A DNA stretch of 64,000 bases from Streptomyces viridochromogenes DSM 40736 (GCF_000158955.1 NZ_GG657757.1:3976715-4040714); one strand, 5' to 3'; shown: positions 34,265 through 43,035, counted from the first letter of the stretch. Notes: a model not told the origin generated them from the sequence alone. Numbers and translations: made by a program.

Positions 34265-35206
34265 GTGAGACATGTCATCGCCCTCGACGTGGGCGGCACC
34301 GGGATGAAGGCCGCCCTGGCCGGGCCGGGGGGCGAGGTACTGCACCGGGCCCGCCGGGCCACCGGACGCGAGCAGGGCCCGGAGGCCGTCGTCGCGAGCA
34401 TCCTCGACTTCGCCGCCGAGCTGCGCACGTACGGCGCCGAGCACTTCGGCACACCCGCCGAGGCCGCGGGCGTGGCCGTCCCCGGCATCGTCGACGAGGC
34501 CCGGGGCGTCGCCGCCTACGCGGCCAACCTCGGCTGGCGCGACGTCCCGCTGCGCGACCTGCTGGCGGAGCGGCTGGGCGCCCCGGTCGCCCTCGGCCAC
34601 GACGTGCGCACCGGCGGTCTCGCCGAGGGCCGGGTCGGGGCAGGCCGGGGCGCCGACCGGTTCCTGTTCGTGGCGCTGGGCACCGGCATCGCGGGCGCCA
34701 TCGGCGTCGACGGCCGGGTCGAGGCGGGCGCGCACGGCTTCGCGGGCGAGATCGGCCACATCGTCGTACGCCCCGGCGGCACCGCCTGCCCGTGCGGGCA
34801 GCGCGGCTGCCTGGAACGCTTCGCGTCGGCGGCGGCCGTGAGCGAGGCATGGGCCGCGGCCTCCGGCGACCCGGGCGCGGACGCGGCGGACTGCGCGAAA
34901 GCCGTCGTCTCCGGCGACCCCGAGGCCCGGGCGGTCTGGCAGGACGCCGTGAACGCCCTCGCCGACGGCCTGGTCACGGCCCTGACCCTGCTGGACCCCC
35001 GCGTCCTGATCATCGGCGGAGGCCTGGCGGAGTCCGGCGAGACCCTGTTCACCCCCCTGCGGGAAGCGATCCGCAGCCGCATCACCTTCCAGAAACAGCC
35101 ACCGCTCGTCCCCGCGGCCCTGGGGGACGGTGCCGGTTGCCTGGGGGCGGGCCTGCTGGCCTGGGATCTTCTGGCATCGACCGACCGTACGGAGGTAACG
35201 CCCTGA
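34265..35206 (+). CDS. nagK: ROK-family N-acetylglucosamine kinase
   Basis: A 313-residue sugar kinase from GTG 34265. It has ROK motifs: ALDVGGTGMKAALAG (phosphate 1) near residue 5, AGVAVPGIVDEARG near 75, GHDVRTGGLAEGRVG near 115, GTGIAGAIGVDG near 145, and the zinc motif CPCGQRGCLE near 180. In S. coelicolor the equivalent enzyme phosphorylates GlcNAc entering by non-PTS routes. The start has no clear ribosome site. Its TGA overlaps the nagA ATG (TGATG), so the two are translationally coupled. Confidence 0.9.
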   Translation: MRHVIALDVGGTGMKAALAGPGGEVLHRARRATGREQGPEAVVASILDFAAELRTYGAEHFGTPAEAAGVAVPGIVDEARGVAAYAANLGWRDVPLRDLLAERLGAPVALGHDVRTGGLAEGRVGAGRGADRFLFVALGTGIAGAIGVDGRVEAGAHGFAGEIGHIVVRPGGTACPCGQRGCLERFASAAAVSEAWAAASGDPGADAADCAKAVVSGDPEARAVWQDAVNALADGLVTALTLLDPRVLIIGGGLAESGETLFTPLREAIRSRITFQKQPPLVPAALGDGAGCLGAGLLAWDLLASTDRTEVTP

Positions 35207-36417
35207 TGGCAGCCCACCCAGGGGCGCGGGGAACTGCGCGACCGACCACGACGCACCAGCACCCCGCGACGGCCGGACGCCCCACGGTGCTCACCGGCGC
35301 GACCGTGGTACTCCCCACAGAAACGGTCAGCAACGGGCAGCTGGCCATCGACGGCACCCGCATCACCGACACGGCCCCCGAGAACGCCCGGTTCATCGAC
35401 GCGACCGGCCACTACGTCCTCCCCGGCTTCGTCGACCTCCACAACCACGGCGGCGGCGGAGCCTCCTTCACCTCCGGGTCGGTCGACGACATCCTCAAGG
35501 GCATCCACACCCACCGCCTGCACGGCACGACCACCCTGGTCGCCTCCACCGTCACCGGCGACATGGACTTCCTCGCCCGGCGCGCGGGCCTGCTGAGCGA
35601 ACTGGCCGAGCAGGGCGAGATCGCCGGCATCCACTTCGAGGGCCCGTTCATCTCCCCCTGCCGCAAGGGCGCCCACTCCGAGGAGCTCCTGCGCGACCCG
35701 GACCCCGCGGAGGTCCGCAAACTGGTCGACGCGGCCCGGGGGCGGGCGAAGATGCTCACGCTGGCCACGGAACTCCCCGGCGGCCTGGACTCCGTACGCC
35801 TCCTGGCCGACCACGGCGTGATCGCGGCGATCGGCCACACGGACGCGACGTACGAGCAGACGGTCGAGGCCATCGACGCGGGCGCGACGGTCGCCACCCA
35901 CCTCTTCAACGCGATGCCGCCGCTCGGCCACCGCTCCCCCGGCCCGATCACCGCGCTCCTGGAGGACGACCGGATCACGGTCGAGCTGATCAACGACGGC
36001 ACGCACCTGCACCCGGCCGCACTCCAGCTGGCGTTCCATCACGCGGGCGCACGCCGGGTCGCGTTCATCACGGACGCGATGGACGCGGCCGGATTCGGCG
36101 ACGGCCGCTACTGGCTCGGGCCGCTGGAGGTGGAGGTCGCGGACGGCGTGGCCCGCCTGGTGGCGGACGGCACGATCGCCGGCTCCACCCTCACCCTGGA
36201 CCGCGCCTTCAAACGGGCGGTCACGGTCGACGGCCTCTCCGTCGAGGACGCCGTGACGGCCCTCTCCGCGAACCCGGCCCGCCTCCTCGGCATGGACGAC
36301 CGGATCGGCTCCCTGGAGCCGGGCAAGGACGCGGACCTGGTGGTCCTGGACGCGGAGTTCGAGCTGAAGGGCGTGATGCGCCGGGGCGAATGGGTGGTCC
36401 CTCCCCAACTGGGCTGA
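35206..36417 (+). CDS. nagA: N-acetylglucosamine-6-phosphate deacetylase
   Basis: Up to 403 residues from ATG 35206, which overlaps the nagK stop and has GGAGG ten bases upstream. The enzyme removes acetate from GlcNAc-6P, giving GlcN-6P for glycolysis. Visible residues: FVDLHNHGGGG near 75, IHFEGPFISP (metal Glu) near 143, IGHTDATYE and THLFNAMPPL (His ligands), and FITDAMDA (catalytic Asp) near 288. The first 27 codons coincide with a dispersed intergenic repeat (35216-35262), so the true start may be GTG 35287. Confidence 0.93.
   Translation: MAAHPGARGTARPTTTHQHPATAGRPTVLTGATVVLPTETVSNGQLAIDGTRITDTAPENARFIDATGHYVLPGFVDLHNHGGGGASFTSGSVDDILKGIHTHRLHGTTTLVASTVTGDMDFLARRAGLLSELAEQGEIAGIHFEGPFISPCRKGAHSEELLRDPDPAEVRKLVDAARGRAKMLTLATELPGGLDSVRLLADHGVIAAIGHTDATYEQTVEAIDAGATVATHLFNAMPPLGHRSPGPITALLEDDRITVELINDGTHLHPAALQLAFHHAGARRVAFITDAMDAAGFGDGRYWLGPLEVEVADGVARLVADGTIAGSTLTLDRAFKRAVTVDGLSVEDAVTALSANPARLLGMDDRIGSLEPGKDADLVVLDAEFELKGVMRRGEWVVPPQLG
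35216..35262. repeat. Short dispersed repeat inside the 5' end of nagA
   Basis: AGGGGCGCGGGGAACTGCGC, then GACCGACCACGACGC, is a common Streptomyces intergenic element, here lying in frame within the annotated start of nagA. A second, inverted copy is at 56065-56095. The opening AGGGGCGCGGGG is shared with the longer repeat family (copies A-C). Confidence 0.7.
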
Positions 36418-36530
36418 TCCATCCCGCAGTCGAGGGACGGTGGCCGACTCAGGACTGGGCCGACCGCCGTCTCTTTGGCATGATCAGGGAACGTTCACGG
36501 CAACAAGCGCGTCTGGGGGAGGTCGGCCCG

Positions 36531-37460
36531 GTGATCCTCACGGTCACGCTGAACACCGCTCTCGACATCACCTATCGCGTACGGTCCCTCAGGCCGCACG
36601 CCTCCCACCGCGTCTCCGAGGTGACGGAACGCCCCGGCGGCAAGGGCGTCAACGTGGCCCGGGTGCTCGCGGCGCTCGGGCACGAGGTGACGGTGACCGG
36701 GTTCACCGGCGGGGCGACCGGCCGGGTCGTGCAGGAGAAGCTGGCATCGGTACCGGGCGTGGTCGACGCGCTGGTCCCGGTCGCGGGCCCGACCCGCCGC
36801 ACCGTCGCGGTGGTCGACGGACAGACCGGCGACACGACACAGCTGAACGAACCCGGCCCCACCATCACACCGTCGGAGTGGTCGGCCTTCCAGGAGGCCT
36901 ACGAGCACCTGCTCGCCTCCGCCTCCGCGGTGGCCCTGTGCGGCAGCCTGCCACCGGGCGTACCGGTCGGCGCCTACGCGGGCCTGGTCCGCACGGCCCG
37001 CTCCTACGGGGTCCCGGTACTCCTGGACACCAGCGGCGAACCCCTGCGCCGGGGCGTCGCGGCCCGCCCCGACATCATCAAGCCGAACGCCGACGAACTG
37101 GCCGAACTCACCGGCTCCCACGACCCCCTGCGCGCCACCCAGGACGCCCGCCGCCGGGGCGCCGCCGCGGTCGTGGCCTCCCTCGGCCCCCGAGGCCTCC
37201 TCGCCGCCACCCGGGACGGCCGCTGGCACGCCACCCCACCGGCCCCGGTGCGGGGCAACCCGACAGGCGCGGGCGACTCGGCGGCAGCGGGCCTGCTCTC
37301 GGCCCTGGTCGAACACCTCCCCTGGCCGGACCGCCTGGCCCGAGCGACGGCCCTGTCGGCGGCGACGGTGCAGGCGCCGGTGGCGGGGGAGTTCGACCCG
37401 GGACTTTACGAGGAGTTGCAGGGAAAGGTGACGGTGACCGGCGAGGCGTCGGCGGCCTGA
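36531..37460 (+). CDS. 1-phosphofructokinase-family (PfkB) hexose kinase
   Basis: A 309-residue PfkB kinase from GTG 36531, with GGGGGAGG upstream. The FruK/LacC-type start (ILTVTLNTALDITYRV) is followed by ERPGGKGVNVARVLAALG near residue 40, LCGSLPPGVP near 140, IIKPNADELAELTG near 180, and the anion-hole GNPTGAGDSAAAGL with the catalytic Asp near 248. It could act on fructose-1-phosphate or tagatose-6-phosphate. It follows nagA by 113 bases; a role in amino-sugar catabolism is suggested only by position. Confidence 0.88.
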   Translation: MILTVTLNTALDITYRVRSLRPHASHRVSEVTERPGGKGVNVARVLAALGHEVTVTGFTGGATGRVVQEKLASVPGVVDALVPVAGPTRRTVAVVDGQTGDTTQLNEPGPTITPSEWSAFQEAYEHLLASASAVALCGSLPPGVPVGAYAGLVRTARSYGVPVLLDTSGEPLRRGVAARPDIIKPNADELAELTGSHDPLRATQDARRRGAAAVVASLGPRGLLAATRDGRWHATPPAPVRGNPTGAGDSAAAGLLSALVEHLPWPDRLARATALSAATVQAPVAGEFDPGLYEELQGKVTVTGEASAA

Positions 37461-37512
37461 AGGCTTTGCAACCCTCGCCGACTACGCCTGGCAGATCTGA
37501 GGTGCCGACGGC

Positions 37513-37535
37513 GCTCCACCCGTCACGGGCGGAGC
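37513..37535 (+). terminator. Terminator-like hairpin after the PfkB gene
   Basis: GCTCC-A-CCCG, loop TCA, CGGG-C-GGAGC: a 9-bp stem with one internal mismatch, 53 bases beyond the PfkB stop and 47 bases before the convergent CBM gene stop. It could serve both strands. Confidence 0.5.
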
Positions 37536-37581
37536 CCCCTTGAGCGCCGGCAACCCCGCCCCGAAGCTGCGTTGTGCGAGA

Positions 37582-38535
37582 TCAGCTCTTTACCCAGCCC
37601 TTGACCAGCCACATCTGGTCAAGGAGGGCATCGCACTGGTTGCCCTGCTCGCACGAAACCTTAATCGTGTTGGTGCCCTTGTTCAGCTGGACGTAGTTGT
37701 ACGTCTTCGTCCAGCCCTTCTCGAAGTCGCCTTCGGGGCCGCCCGTCCAGTTCTTCAGGTCGACCGGAGTTTTGGAAGGCGTGCCGTTGACCGTGAGAGT
37801 GGCGTTCTGGTCCTTGCCGGGCACGCTGTAACCGACGTACACGGTGTACTTGCCCGCCTTCGGGATGCCGTCGACACTCCAGGTGACCGAGGCGCCGACC
37901 TGGTTGAACCCGGTGACGTAGACACCTCCGTCGGCCTTGGCCCCCTTGATGTCGGAGGCGGTGGTCATGCCGGGCGAGAGCCTGAGGGCCTTGGCGTCGG
38001 CGGCCGGCAGATCTTCCTCGCTCGCCGCGCCACTACCGCTCGCAGACGGGCTCGGCTTCGACTCCTGGGACTGGGTCGGGGTCGTGCCCGCCTGGTCCTC
38101 GGGCTTGTCGTCGTCCTTGTCCCCACCCAGCATGGCCACGCCGATGCCGATGACGACCGCGGCGACCACCGCGATGGCGCCGATCAGCAGACCCTTGGTG
38201 TTCGGCCCACGGCCACCCCGGCCGCCACCGCCGCCGGCCGGCATCTGCTGCTGGGCGGTGGGGGCACCGCCGGGCAGGGTCTCCGGCGCCGCGTAGTGCG
38301 CGTTCGGCTGGCCGTAGCCGCCCTGCGGCGGAGCCTGGCCGTACGCCGCGGTCTGGGTGGCCTGCGGCTGCTGGCCGTACTGACGCGTGCCGACCGCCCG
38401 CACCCGGTTGACCGAGTTCGGGTAGCCGTAGCCCCCGGACGGCGGCTGGGCCCCGTTGGCCTGCCCGTCGGCGTAGAGATAGCCGAACGGGTCGTCGTCC
38501 TCGGGCGTGCTCGCGCCGTTGTTGCCGGGCGTCAT
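37582..38535 (-). CDS. Membrane-anchored protein with C-terminal CBM35-like domain
   Basis: A 317-residue protein from ATG 38535 (GAGGAG upstream). Residues 1-105 are a Gln/Gly/Tyr-rich disordered cytoplasmic region (GGYGYPNS, QQPQATQTAAYGQAPPQGGY). One TM helix (GLLIGAIAVVAAVVIGIGVA) is near residues 112-131, then a Ser/Pro/acidic linker. Residues 185-317 form a beta-sandwich of the CBM6/35 type (GVYVTGFNQVGASVTWSVDG, TYNYVQLNKGTNTIKVSCEQ). Likely role: binding extracellular or wall glycans while anchored. It is upstream of no partner gene; function otherwise unknown. Confidence 0.8.
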   Translation of the reverse strand: MTPGNNGASTPEDDDPFGYLYADGQANGAQPPSGGYGYPNSVNRVRAVGTRQYGQQPQATQTAAYGQAPPQGGYGQPNAHYAAPETLPGGAPTAQQQMPAGGGGGRGGRGPNTKGLLIGAIAVVAAVVIGIGVAMLGGDKDDDKPEDQAGTTPTQSQESKPSPSASGSGAASEEDLPAADAKALRLSPGMTTASDIKGAKADGGVYVTGFNQVGASVTWSVDGIPKAGKYTVYVGYSVPGKDQNATLTVNGTPSKTPVDLKNWTGGPEGDFEKGWTKTYNYVQLNKGTNTIKVSCEQGNQCDALLDQMWLVKGWVKS

Positions 38536-38652
38536 CCCTTGGTCTCCTCAGTCAGGTGCGGTGCAAAGAAGTACGAGCAGAGAAAGCGAGCCTACCCGCT
38601 CCCAGTGACCCAAACGGGTGACTCAGACCGCATCCACTCACTGACCTGGGAC

Positions 38653-40314
38653 TCAACCGGCGCGTCTGTGTTGTTTGGGACGAGATCGTTTCTCGACGTA
38701 CATCCGCTCGTCAGCGGATTTCAACACTTCGTCCGCCGTCATTCCACAGTGTGCCCATCCGATGCCGAAGCTGGCGCCCACCCGGACGGCCCGCCCCTCG
38801 GCGCGGATGGGCTGGATGATCTCGTTGCGGAGGCGGACCGCCAGGTCCTGGGCATCGGCCCGGCCGAGCCCGTCGGCCAGGATGACGAATTCGTCACCCC
38901 CGAGCCGGGCGACGGTGTCGCCGTCGCGGACGCCGTTGCTCAGCCGCTGGGCGACCTCGATGAGAACCGCGTCACCCGCGTTGTGCCCGAACCGGTCGTT
39001 GATCGACTTGAAGCCGTCGAGGTCGCAGAAGAGCACGGCGAGGCCCTTGGTGCCGTCGTCGTGGTCGCCGTCCGGGGCGACGGTGTGCACGTGGTGGTCG
39101 TAGGCGTCGTACGGCTCGGCGCCCGGCCCGAGGTCGAAGTTGTGCCCGACCGCGTCGAAGGCGGGGTGACCGTAGGCCGCGTCGTGGGACTCGGCGACGG
39201 CGGAGTAAGGGGATGCGGCGCGCCGACACAGCCTCGCGGACAGGCGGGAGCGCAGTTCGGCGGAGTTCGGCAGGCCGGTGAGCGAGTCGTGCGAGGCGCG
39301 GTGGGCGAGCTGGAGCTCGCGGCGCTTGCGCTCCTCGATGTCCTCGACGTGGGTGAGGAGGAAGCGGGGGCCGTCGGCGGCGTCGGCGACGACGCTGTTG
39401 CGCAGGCTGACCCAGACGTAGGTGCCGTCCCGGCGGCCGAGTCGGAGCTCCGCGCGGCCGCCCTCCGCCGAGGTCCGCAGCAGGGTGCCTATGTCCTCGG
39501 GGTGGACCAGGTCGGAGAACGAGTAGCGGCGCATCGCGGACGCCGGGCGGCCCAGCAGCCGGCACAGGGCGTCGTTGGTGCGCAGGATCCGGCCGTGCTG
39601 GTCGCCGCCCATCTCGGCGATGGCCATGCCGGAGGGCGCGTACTCGAAGGCCTGCCTGAAGCTTTCCTCGCTGGCCCGCAGTGCCTGCTGCTCGCGCTCC
39701 AGCCGGACGAGGGCGCGCTGCATGTTGGCGCGCAGCCGGGCGTTGCTGATCGCGATGGCGGCCTGGAAGGCGTACATCTGGAGCGCCTCGCGGCCCCACG
39801 CGCCGGGGCGGCGGCCGTTGCGCGGCCGGTCCACGGACAGCACGCCGACCAGCTCGCCGCACGTCCCGCTGCCCTGCGGGCCGGGCGCGTACATGGGCGC
39901 GAAGAGCCGGTCGGCCGGATGCCACTCGTCCTCGAAGCGGGGGGCGGGGCCGTCGGTGTACCACTGCGGGACGTCGTCGTCGTCGAGGACCCAGCCCTCG
40001 GTGTGCGGTATGAACACCAGGTCACCCCAGCGCTCACCCATGTTCAGACGGCGGTCCCAGGACTCGCGCGAGCCGACGCGGCCGGTGATGAGGGCCTCGG
40101 CGGCGGAGTTCCCGGCGAAGGCGGCGACGACGAGGTCGCCGTCGGGCCGTACGAGGTTCACGCACGCCAGCTCGTATCCGAGGGCGGTGACCACGCCCTC
40201 CGCGACGGTCTGCAGTGTGTCCGCCAGGCTGCGGGCCGTGTTCATGTCGGCCATGACCTGGTGCAGTTGTCGCAGGGACGCAAGACGGACGTAAGGCTCC
40301 GACTCGGTCTCCAT
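38653..40314 (-). CDS. cdgB: GAF-PAS-GGDEF diguanylate cyclase, CdgB type
   Basis: A 553-residue protein from ATG 40314 (GGGGGGAGG upstream). Residues 20-185 form a GAF sensor, 195-315 a PAS/PAC sensor and 355-545 the GGDEF domain making c-di-GMP from two GTP. The GGDEF motif (RLGGDEFVIL) is near residue 470 and an intact RxxD inhibitory site lies five residues before it. A 45-residue His/Asp-rich insertion interrupts the domain after HDSLTGLPN. By domain order, length and context it is the orthologue of S. coelicolor CdgB (SCO4281), which affects development under BldD control. A Crp-type box lies 137 bases upstream. Confidence 0.93.
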   Translation of the reverse strand: METESEPYVRLASLRQLHQVMADMNTARSLADTLQTVAEGVVTALGYELACVNLVRPDGDLVVAAFAGNSAAEALITGRVGSRESWDRRLNMGERWGDLVFIPHTEGWVLDDDDVPQWYTDGPAPRFEDEWHPADRLFAPMYAPGPQGSGTCGELVGVLSVDRPRNGRRPGAWGREALQMYAFQAAIAISNARLRANMQRALVRLEREQQALRASEESFRQAFEYAPSGMAIAEMGGDQHGRILRTNDALCRLLGRPASAMRRYSFSDLVHPEDIGTLLRTSAEGGRAELRLGRRDGTYVWVSLRNSVVADAADGPRFLLTHVEDIEERKRRELQLAHRASHDSLTGLPNSAELRSRLSARLCRRAASPYSAVAESHDAAYGHPAFDAVGHNFDLGPGAEPYDAYDHHVHTVAPDGDHDDGTKGLAVLFCDLDGFKSINDRFGHNAGDAVLIEVAQRLSNGVRDGDTVARLGGDEFVILADGLGRADAQDLAVRLRNEIIQPIRAEGRAVRVGASFGIGWAHCGMTADEVLKSADERMYVEKRSRPKQHRRAG

Positions 40315-40648
40315 GCTCGCCCTCCCCCCGAGTACCTCGCAGCGAATCAAGAATCAAGGGTTCTCATCGGCGTACGTCCTGGCAGCTTCCCCGCCACTGA
40401 ATCACAGCGCGCTGCTCACTCGGTACACAGGGTCAACAATTCCTACCCCTTGTGACTCAAGTCACATGCAAACCTGAACAATTGAGTGGAGTTTCTGCGT
40501 TTTCCCGGTGCGCGCAGTGAGCCCACTTTTTATGGCGTTGCGCACAACGTCACGAGAGATCGGTCGAGAGATCGGTCGCGGGTCCTAAGACCGTGATCGG
40601 CCGGGAGCCCGATGCGGGACGCGCGGGACGGAGATTAGCGTTTCCGGT
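40315..40648. other. Divergent regulatory region between cdgB and the flavin reductase
   Basis: About 330 bases, AT-richer than coding DNA. It contains the perfect Crp-type palindrome at 40451-40466 and a 12-bp tandem duplication GAGAGATCGGTC (40554-40577). Promoters for both genes should lie here, but I could not fix convincing -10/-35 pairs. Confidence 0.4.
40451..40466. promoter_or_regulatory. Crp-type operator in the cdgB upstream region
   Basis: TGTGACTCAAGTCACA is exactly TGTGA-N6-TCACA, the cAMP-receptor-protein consensus, with 7-bp perfect arms. It lies 137-152 bases before the cdgB start and 183 before the flavin reductase start, so either gene could be controlled. Confidence 0.65.
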
Positions 40649-41233
40649 GTGCTGAACACTCCCCCTGCCACGTCCCCGATCATTCCGTCGTCCGCCTCCG
40701 GGCATGCTGAGGGGGTGAGCAACGACGAGTTCCGCGCCGCCATGTCCCGGCTGGCCTCGGGCGTGGTCCTGGTGACCGCGCGGGAGGCGCCGCTCGACCC
40801 GGACGACCCCGGCGCGCCGAGCGGCGAGGACGTGGGCATGACGGCCACGGCCTTCATGTCGGTGTCCCTGGATCCGCCCCTGGTGCTGGTGAGCCTGCGC
40901 GAGGGTTCCCGCATGGACGACCTGCTCGACGAGCAGCCCCTGTGGGGGGTCTCCGTCCTCTCCGAGAGCCAGCGGCACATCGCCGGCCGCTTCGCCATGA
41001 AGGGCCGGGTCAGCGACCGCCTGCTGTTCGCGGACATCCCGTACGTGCGCGGCGAGTACACCGACGCGCCCCTCGTGGGCGGCGCCCTGGCCGTCCTGGA
41101 GTGCCGCACCGAGCAGCGGGTGGCGGCCGGCGATCACACGCTGGTGATCGGCCGCGTCCTGACGGCCCGCGTCCCGAGCGCGGACGGCGGGCCGCTGACG
41201 TACTTCCGGGGCCGGTACCGCCACCTGGCCTGA
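40649..41233 (+). CDS. Flavin reductase-like domain protein (FMN-binding split barrel)
   Basis: 194 residues from GTG 40649, or 172 from GTG 40715. The upstream part has weaker third-position GC and no homologous look, which favours 40715, but neither has a good ribosome site. The body is the flavin reductase fold: FRAAMSRLASGVVLVTA, MTATAFMSVSLDPPLVLVSL, GVSVLSESQRHIAGRFA and YFRGRYRHLA. Such proteins supply reduced flavin to two-component monooxygenases or act as stand-alone reductases. No monooxygenase is adjacent. Confidence 0.88.
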   Translation: MLNTPPATSPIIPSSASGHAEGVSNDEFRAAMSRLASGVVLVTAREAPLDPDDPGAPSGEDVGMTATAFMSVSLDPPLVLVSLREGSRMDDLLDEQPLWGVSVLSESQRHIAGRFAMKGRVSDRLLFADIPYVRGEYTDAPLVGGALAVLECRTEQRVAAGDHTLVIGRVLTARVPSADGGPLTYFRGRYRHLA

Positions 41234-41291
41234 GGAAGTGGCCTGAAGAAACCGTTCGCCGGGGGGTGGACCGCCTGCCTAGGGTGCGCGC

Positions 41292-41759
41292 ATGACGACG
41301 ACCGGCCCGCGCCTCGAAGAGGTCACCCCCGGGAACCTCGACGCCGCCCTCGGCATCCGCGTCCGCCCCGGCCAGGAGCACGCGGTCGCCCCGGTCGTGA
41401 AGTCGCTCGCCGAGGCCTATGTCCATCCCGGCGTCGCCTGGCCCCGGCTGATCGTCGACGGCGACCGCCCGGTCGGCTTCCTCATGGCCTTCCTCGACAT
41501 CGACTGGCACGAGGACGGCAGCGTGCTCCGCTCGGGCCTGTGGCGGCTGAACATCGCGGCCGGGGAGCAGGGGCGGGGGTACGGCCGTTTCGCCGTCGAG
41601 TCGGTCGCCGGGGAACTGCGCCGGCGCGGCACCAAGGAGCTCTACGTCACCTGGCACCCGGGCCCGGACGGCCCGGAGGGCTTCTATCTGGGGCTCGGCT
41701 TCCGGACGAACGGGGAGACCAGCGGGGGCCAGACGGTAGGGGTACTGGACCTGACCTAG
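41292..41759 (+). CDS. GNAT-family N-acetyltransferase
   Basis: A 155-residue acetyltransferase from ATG 41292. The acetyl-CoA-binding loop is GEQGRGYGRFAVESV near residue 92, followed by ELYVTWHPGPDGPEGFYLGL near 117, a hallmark of the SpeG/spermidine-acetyltransferase-like branch. The substrate cannot be read with certainty. The stop overlaps the stop of the convergent arfB-like gene within CTAG. Confidence 0.88.
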   Translation: MTTTGPRLEEVTPGNLDAALGIRVRPGQEHAVAPVVKSLAEAYVHPGVAWPRLIVDGDRPVGFLMAFLDIDWHEDGSVLRSGLWRLNIAAGEQGRGYGRFAVESVAGELRRRGTKELYVTWHPGPDGPEGFYLGLGFRTNGETSGGQTVGVLDLT

Positions 41760-42193
41760 CTCCAGTCCCGCGCGGAGCGCCCCCGCTTGGTCTGCGAGCG
41801 CTGCTTCTTCTCGCGCAGCCGCCGCTCGTTGATGCCGCGTGGGATCCGAGTCGCCCTGCGGGGCTTGGGCGGGGGTGCGGTGGCCTCGGCCAGGAGCGCG
41901 GCGAGGCGTACGGCGGCGGCCTCGCGGTTGCGCCACTGGGAGCGGTGCTCGGAGGACCGTACGGTGACGACCCCGTCGACCAGCCGCCCGGCCAGTCGCT
42001 CCAGCGCCCGCTGCTTCCACACCTCCGGCAGCGCCTCGGTCCTCGCCAGGTCGAAACTCAGCTCGACCTTCGAGTCACTGGCGTTGACGTGCTGTCCGCC
42101 GGGCCCCGAGGACCGCGAGAAACGCCACATGAGCTCGGCCTCTGGCAGGGAGACGGAGCCGCGGATGACGTGGGGACCAGACATGTCATCCAT
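41756..42193 (-). CDS. arfB: Alternative ribosome-rescue peptidyl-tRNA hydrolase ArfB
   Basis: A 145-residue protein from ATG 42193 (alternative ATG 42184). It has the release-factor catalytic loop SSGPGGQHVNASDSKVEL near residue 30, where GGQ drives peptidyl-tRNA hydrolysis, and a basic C-terminal tail (NERRLREKKQRSQTKRGRSA) that enters the empty mRNA channel of stalled ribosomes. No codon-recognition domain is present, as expected. It rescues non-stop ribosomes alongside tmRNA. Confidence 0.94.
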   Translation of the reverse strand: MDDMSGPHVIRGSVSLPEAELMWRFSRSSGPGGQHVNASDSKVELSFDLARTEALPEVWKQRALERLAGRLVDGVVTVRSSEHRSQWRNREAAAVRLAALLAEATAPPPKPRRATRIPRGINERRLREKKQRSQTKRGRSARDWS

Positions 42194-42338
42194 GTTCCCG
42201 CTCCTGTCCGGTCCACGTCACCCGAATATCCGAGGTAAAGAAAGTAAAGGGACCTGGAACCTCTCGTACGTCCCTCGACGTTCATAGGGATAGCTGTAGC
42301 TTCTTGCCGTACGTATACGAGGGAAGGGACTCCCAACA

Positions 42339-42914
42339 ATGGCTGTAAGCCTGTCCAAGGGTGGCAACGTCTCGCTCACCAAGGAGGCTCCGGGCCTGAC
42401 CGCCGTCACCGTGGGCCTCGGCTGGGACGTCCGCACCACCACCGGCACGGACTTCGACCTCGACGCGTCCGCGATCGCGGTGAACAACCAGGGCAAGGTC
42501 TACTCGGACGCCCACTTCGTCTTCTTCAACAACAAGCAGACCCCGGACAACTCGATCGTCCACACCGGTGACAACCGCACGGGCGAGGGCGCCGGCGACG
42601 ACGAGGCGATCAACGTCAACCTGGCCGCGCTCCCGGCCGACATCGAGAAGATCGTCTTCCCGGTCTCGATCTACGACGCGGAGAACCGCTCGCAGAACTT
42701 CGGCCAGGTCCGCAACGCCTACATCCGCATCGTCAACCAGGCCGGCGGCGCGGAGATCGCCCGCTACGACCTGTCGGAGGACGCCGCCACGGAGACGGCC
42801 ATGGTCTTCGGCGAGCTCTACCGCAACGGCGCCGAGTGGAAGTTCCGCGCGGTCGGCCAGGGCTACGCCTCGGGCCTGGTCGGCATCGCCCAGGACTTCG
42901 GCGTCAACGTCTGA
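42339..42914 (+). CDS. terD: TerD-family calcium-binding stress protein
   Basis: A 191-residue TerD protein from ATG 42339 (AAGGGA upstream). It shows the family start [20 protein letters not shown], the acidic calcium sites [11 protein letters not shown] near residue 37 and [18 protein letters not shown] near 85, and the conserved [20 protein letters not shown]. TerD proteins are linked to tellurite and oxidative stress and, in S. coelicolor, to calcium-dependent development. No other ter genes are adjacent, so it is a solitary copy. Confidence 0.95.
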   Translation: MAVSLSKGGNVSLTKEAPGLTAVTVGLGWDVRTTTGTDFDLDASAIAVNNQGKVYSDAHFVFFNNKQTPDNSIVHTGDNRTGEGAGDDEAINVNLAALPADIEKIVFPVSIYDAENRSQNFGQVRNAYIRIVNQAGGAEIARYDLSEDAATETAMVFGELYRNGAEWKFRAVGQGYASGLVGIAQDFGVNV

Positions 42915-42930
42915 CGAACCTCCTGCACTC

Positions 42931-42958
42931 AGGGGCATGCCCGCAAGGGCATGCCCTT
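42931..42958 (+). terminator. terD terminator
   Basis: AGGGGCATGCCC, loop GCAA, GGGCATGCCCTT: a stem with 11 of 12 pairs and a stable tetraloop, 16 bases past the stop, directly abutting dispersed repeat copy B. Confidence 0.75.
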
Positions 42959-43035
42959 GGGGGCGCGGGGCTGAATCGATCTGCGGCTCCGCCGCGTGGG
43001 CGCGACCAGCCACGAACCACCCGCACCCGACAACG
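42959..43035. repeat. Dispersed GC-rich intergenic repeat, copy B
   Basis: GGGGCGCGGGGCTG, ATCGATCTGCGGCTCCGCCG and GTGGGCGCGACCAGCC, ending ACCCGACAACG, align with copy A almost base for base. It lies between the convergent terD and M1 peptidase genes. Confidence 0.8.

Noticed and set aside
37540..40455. Very long plus-strand open frame opposite the CBM and cdgB genes
   Set aside because: Antisense of two well-supported genes, no family motif, and composition typical of a complementary-strand artefact.
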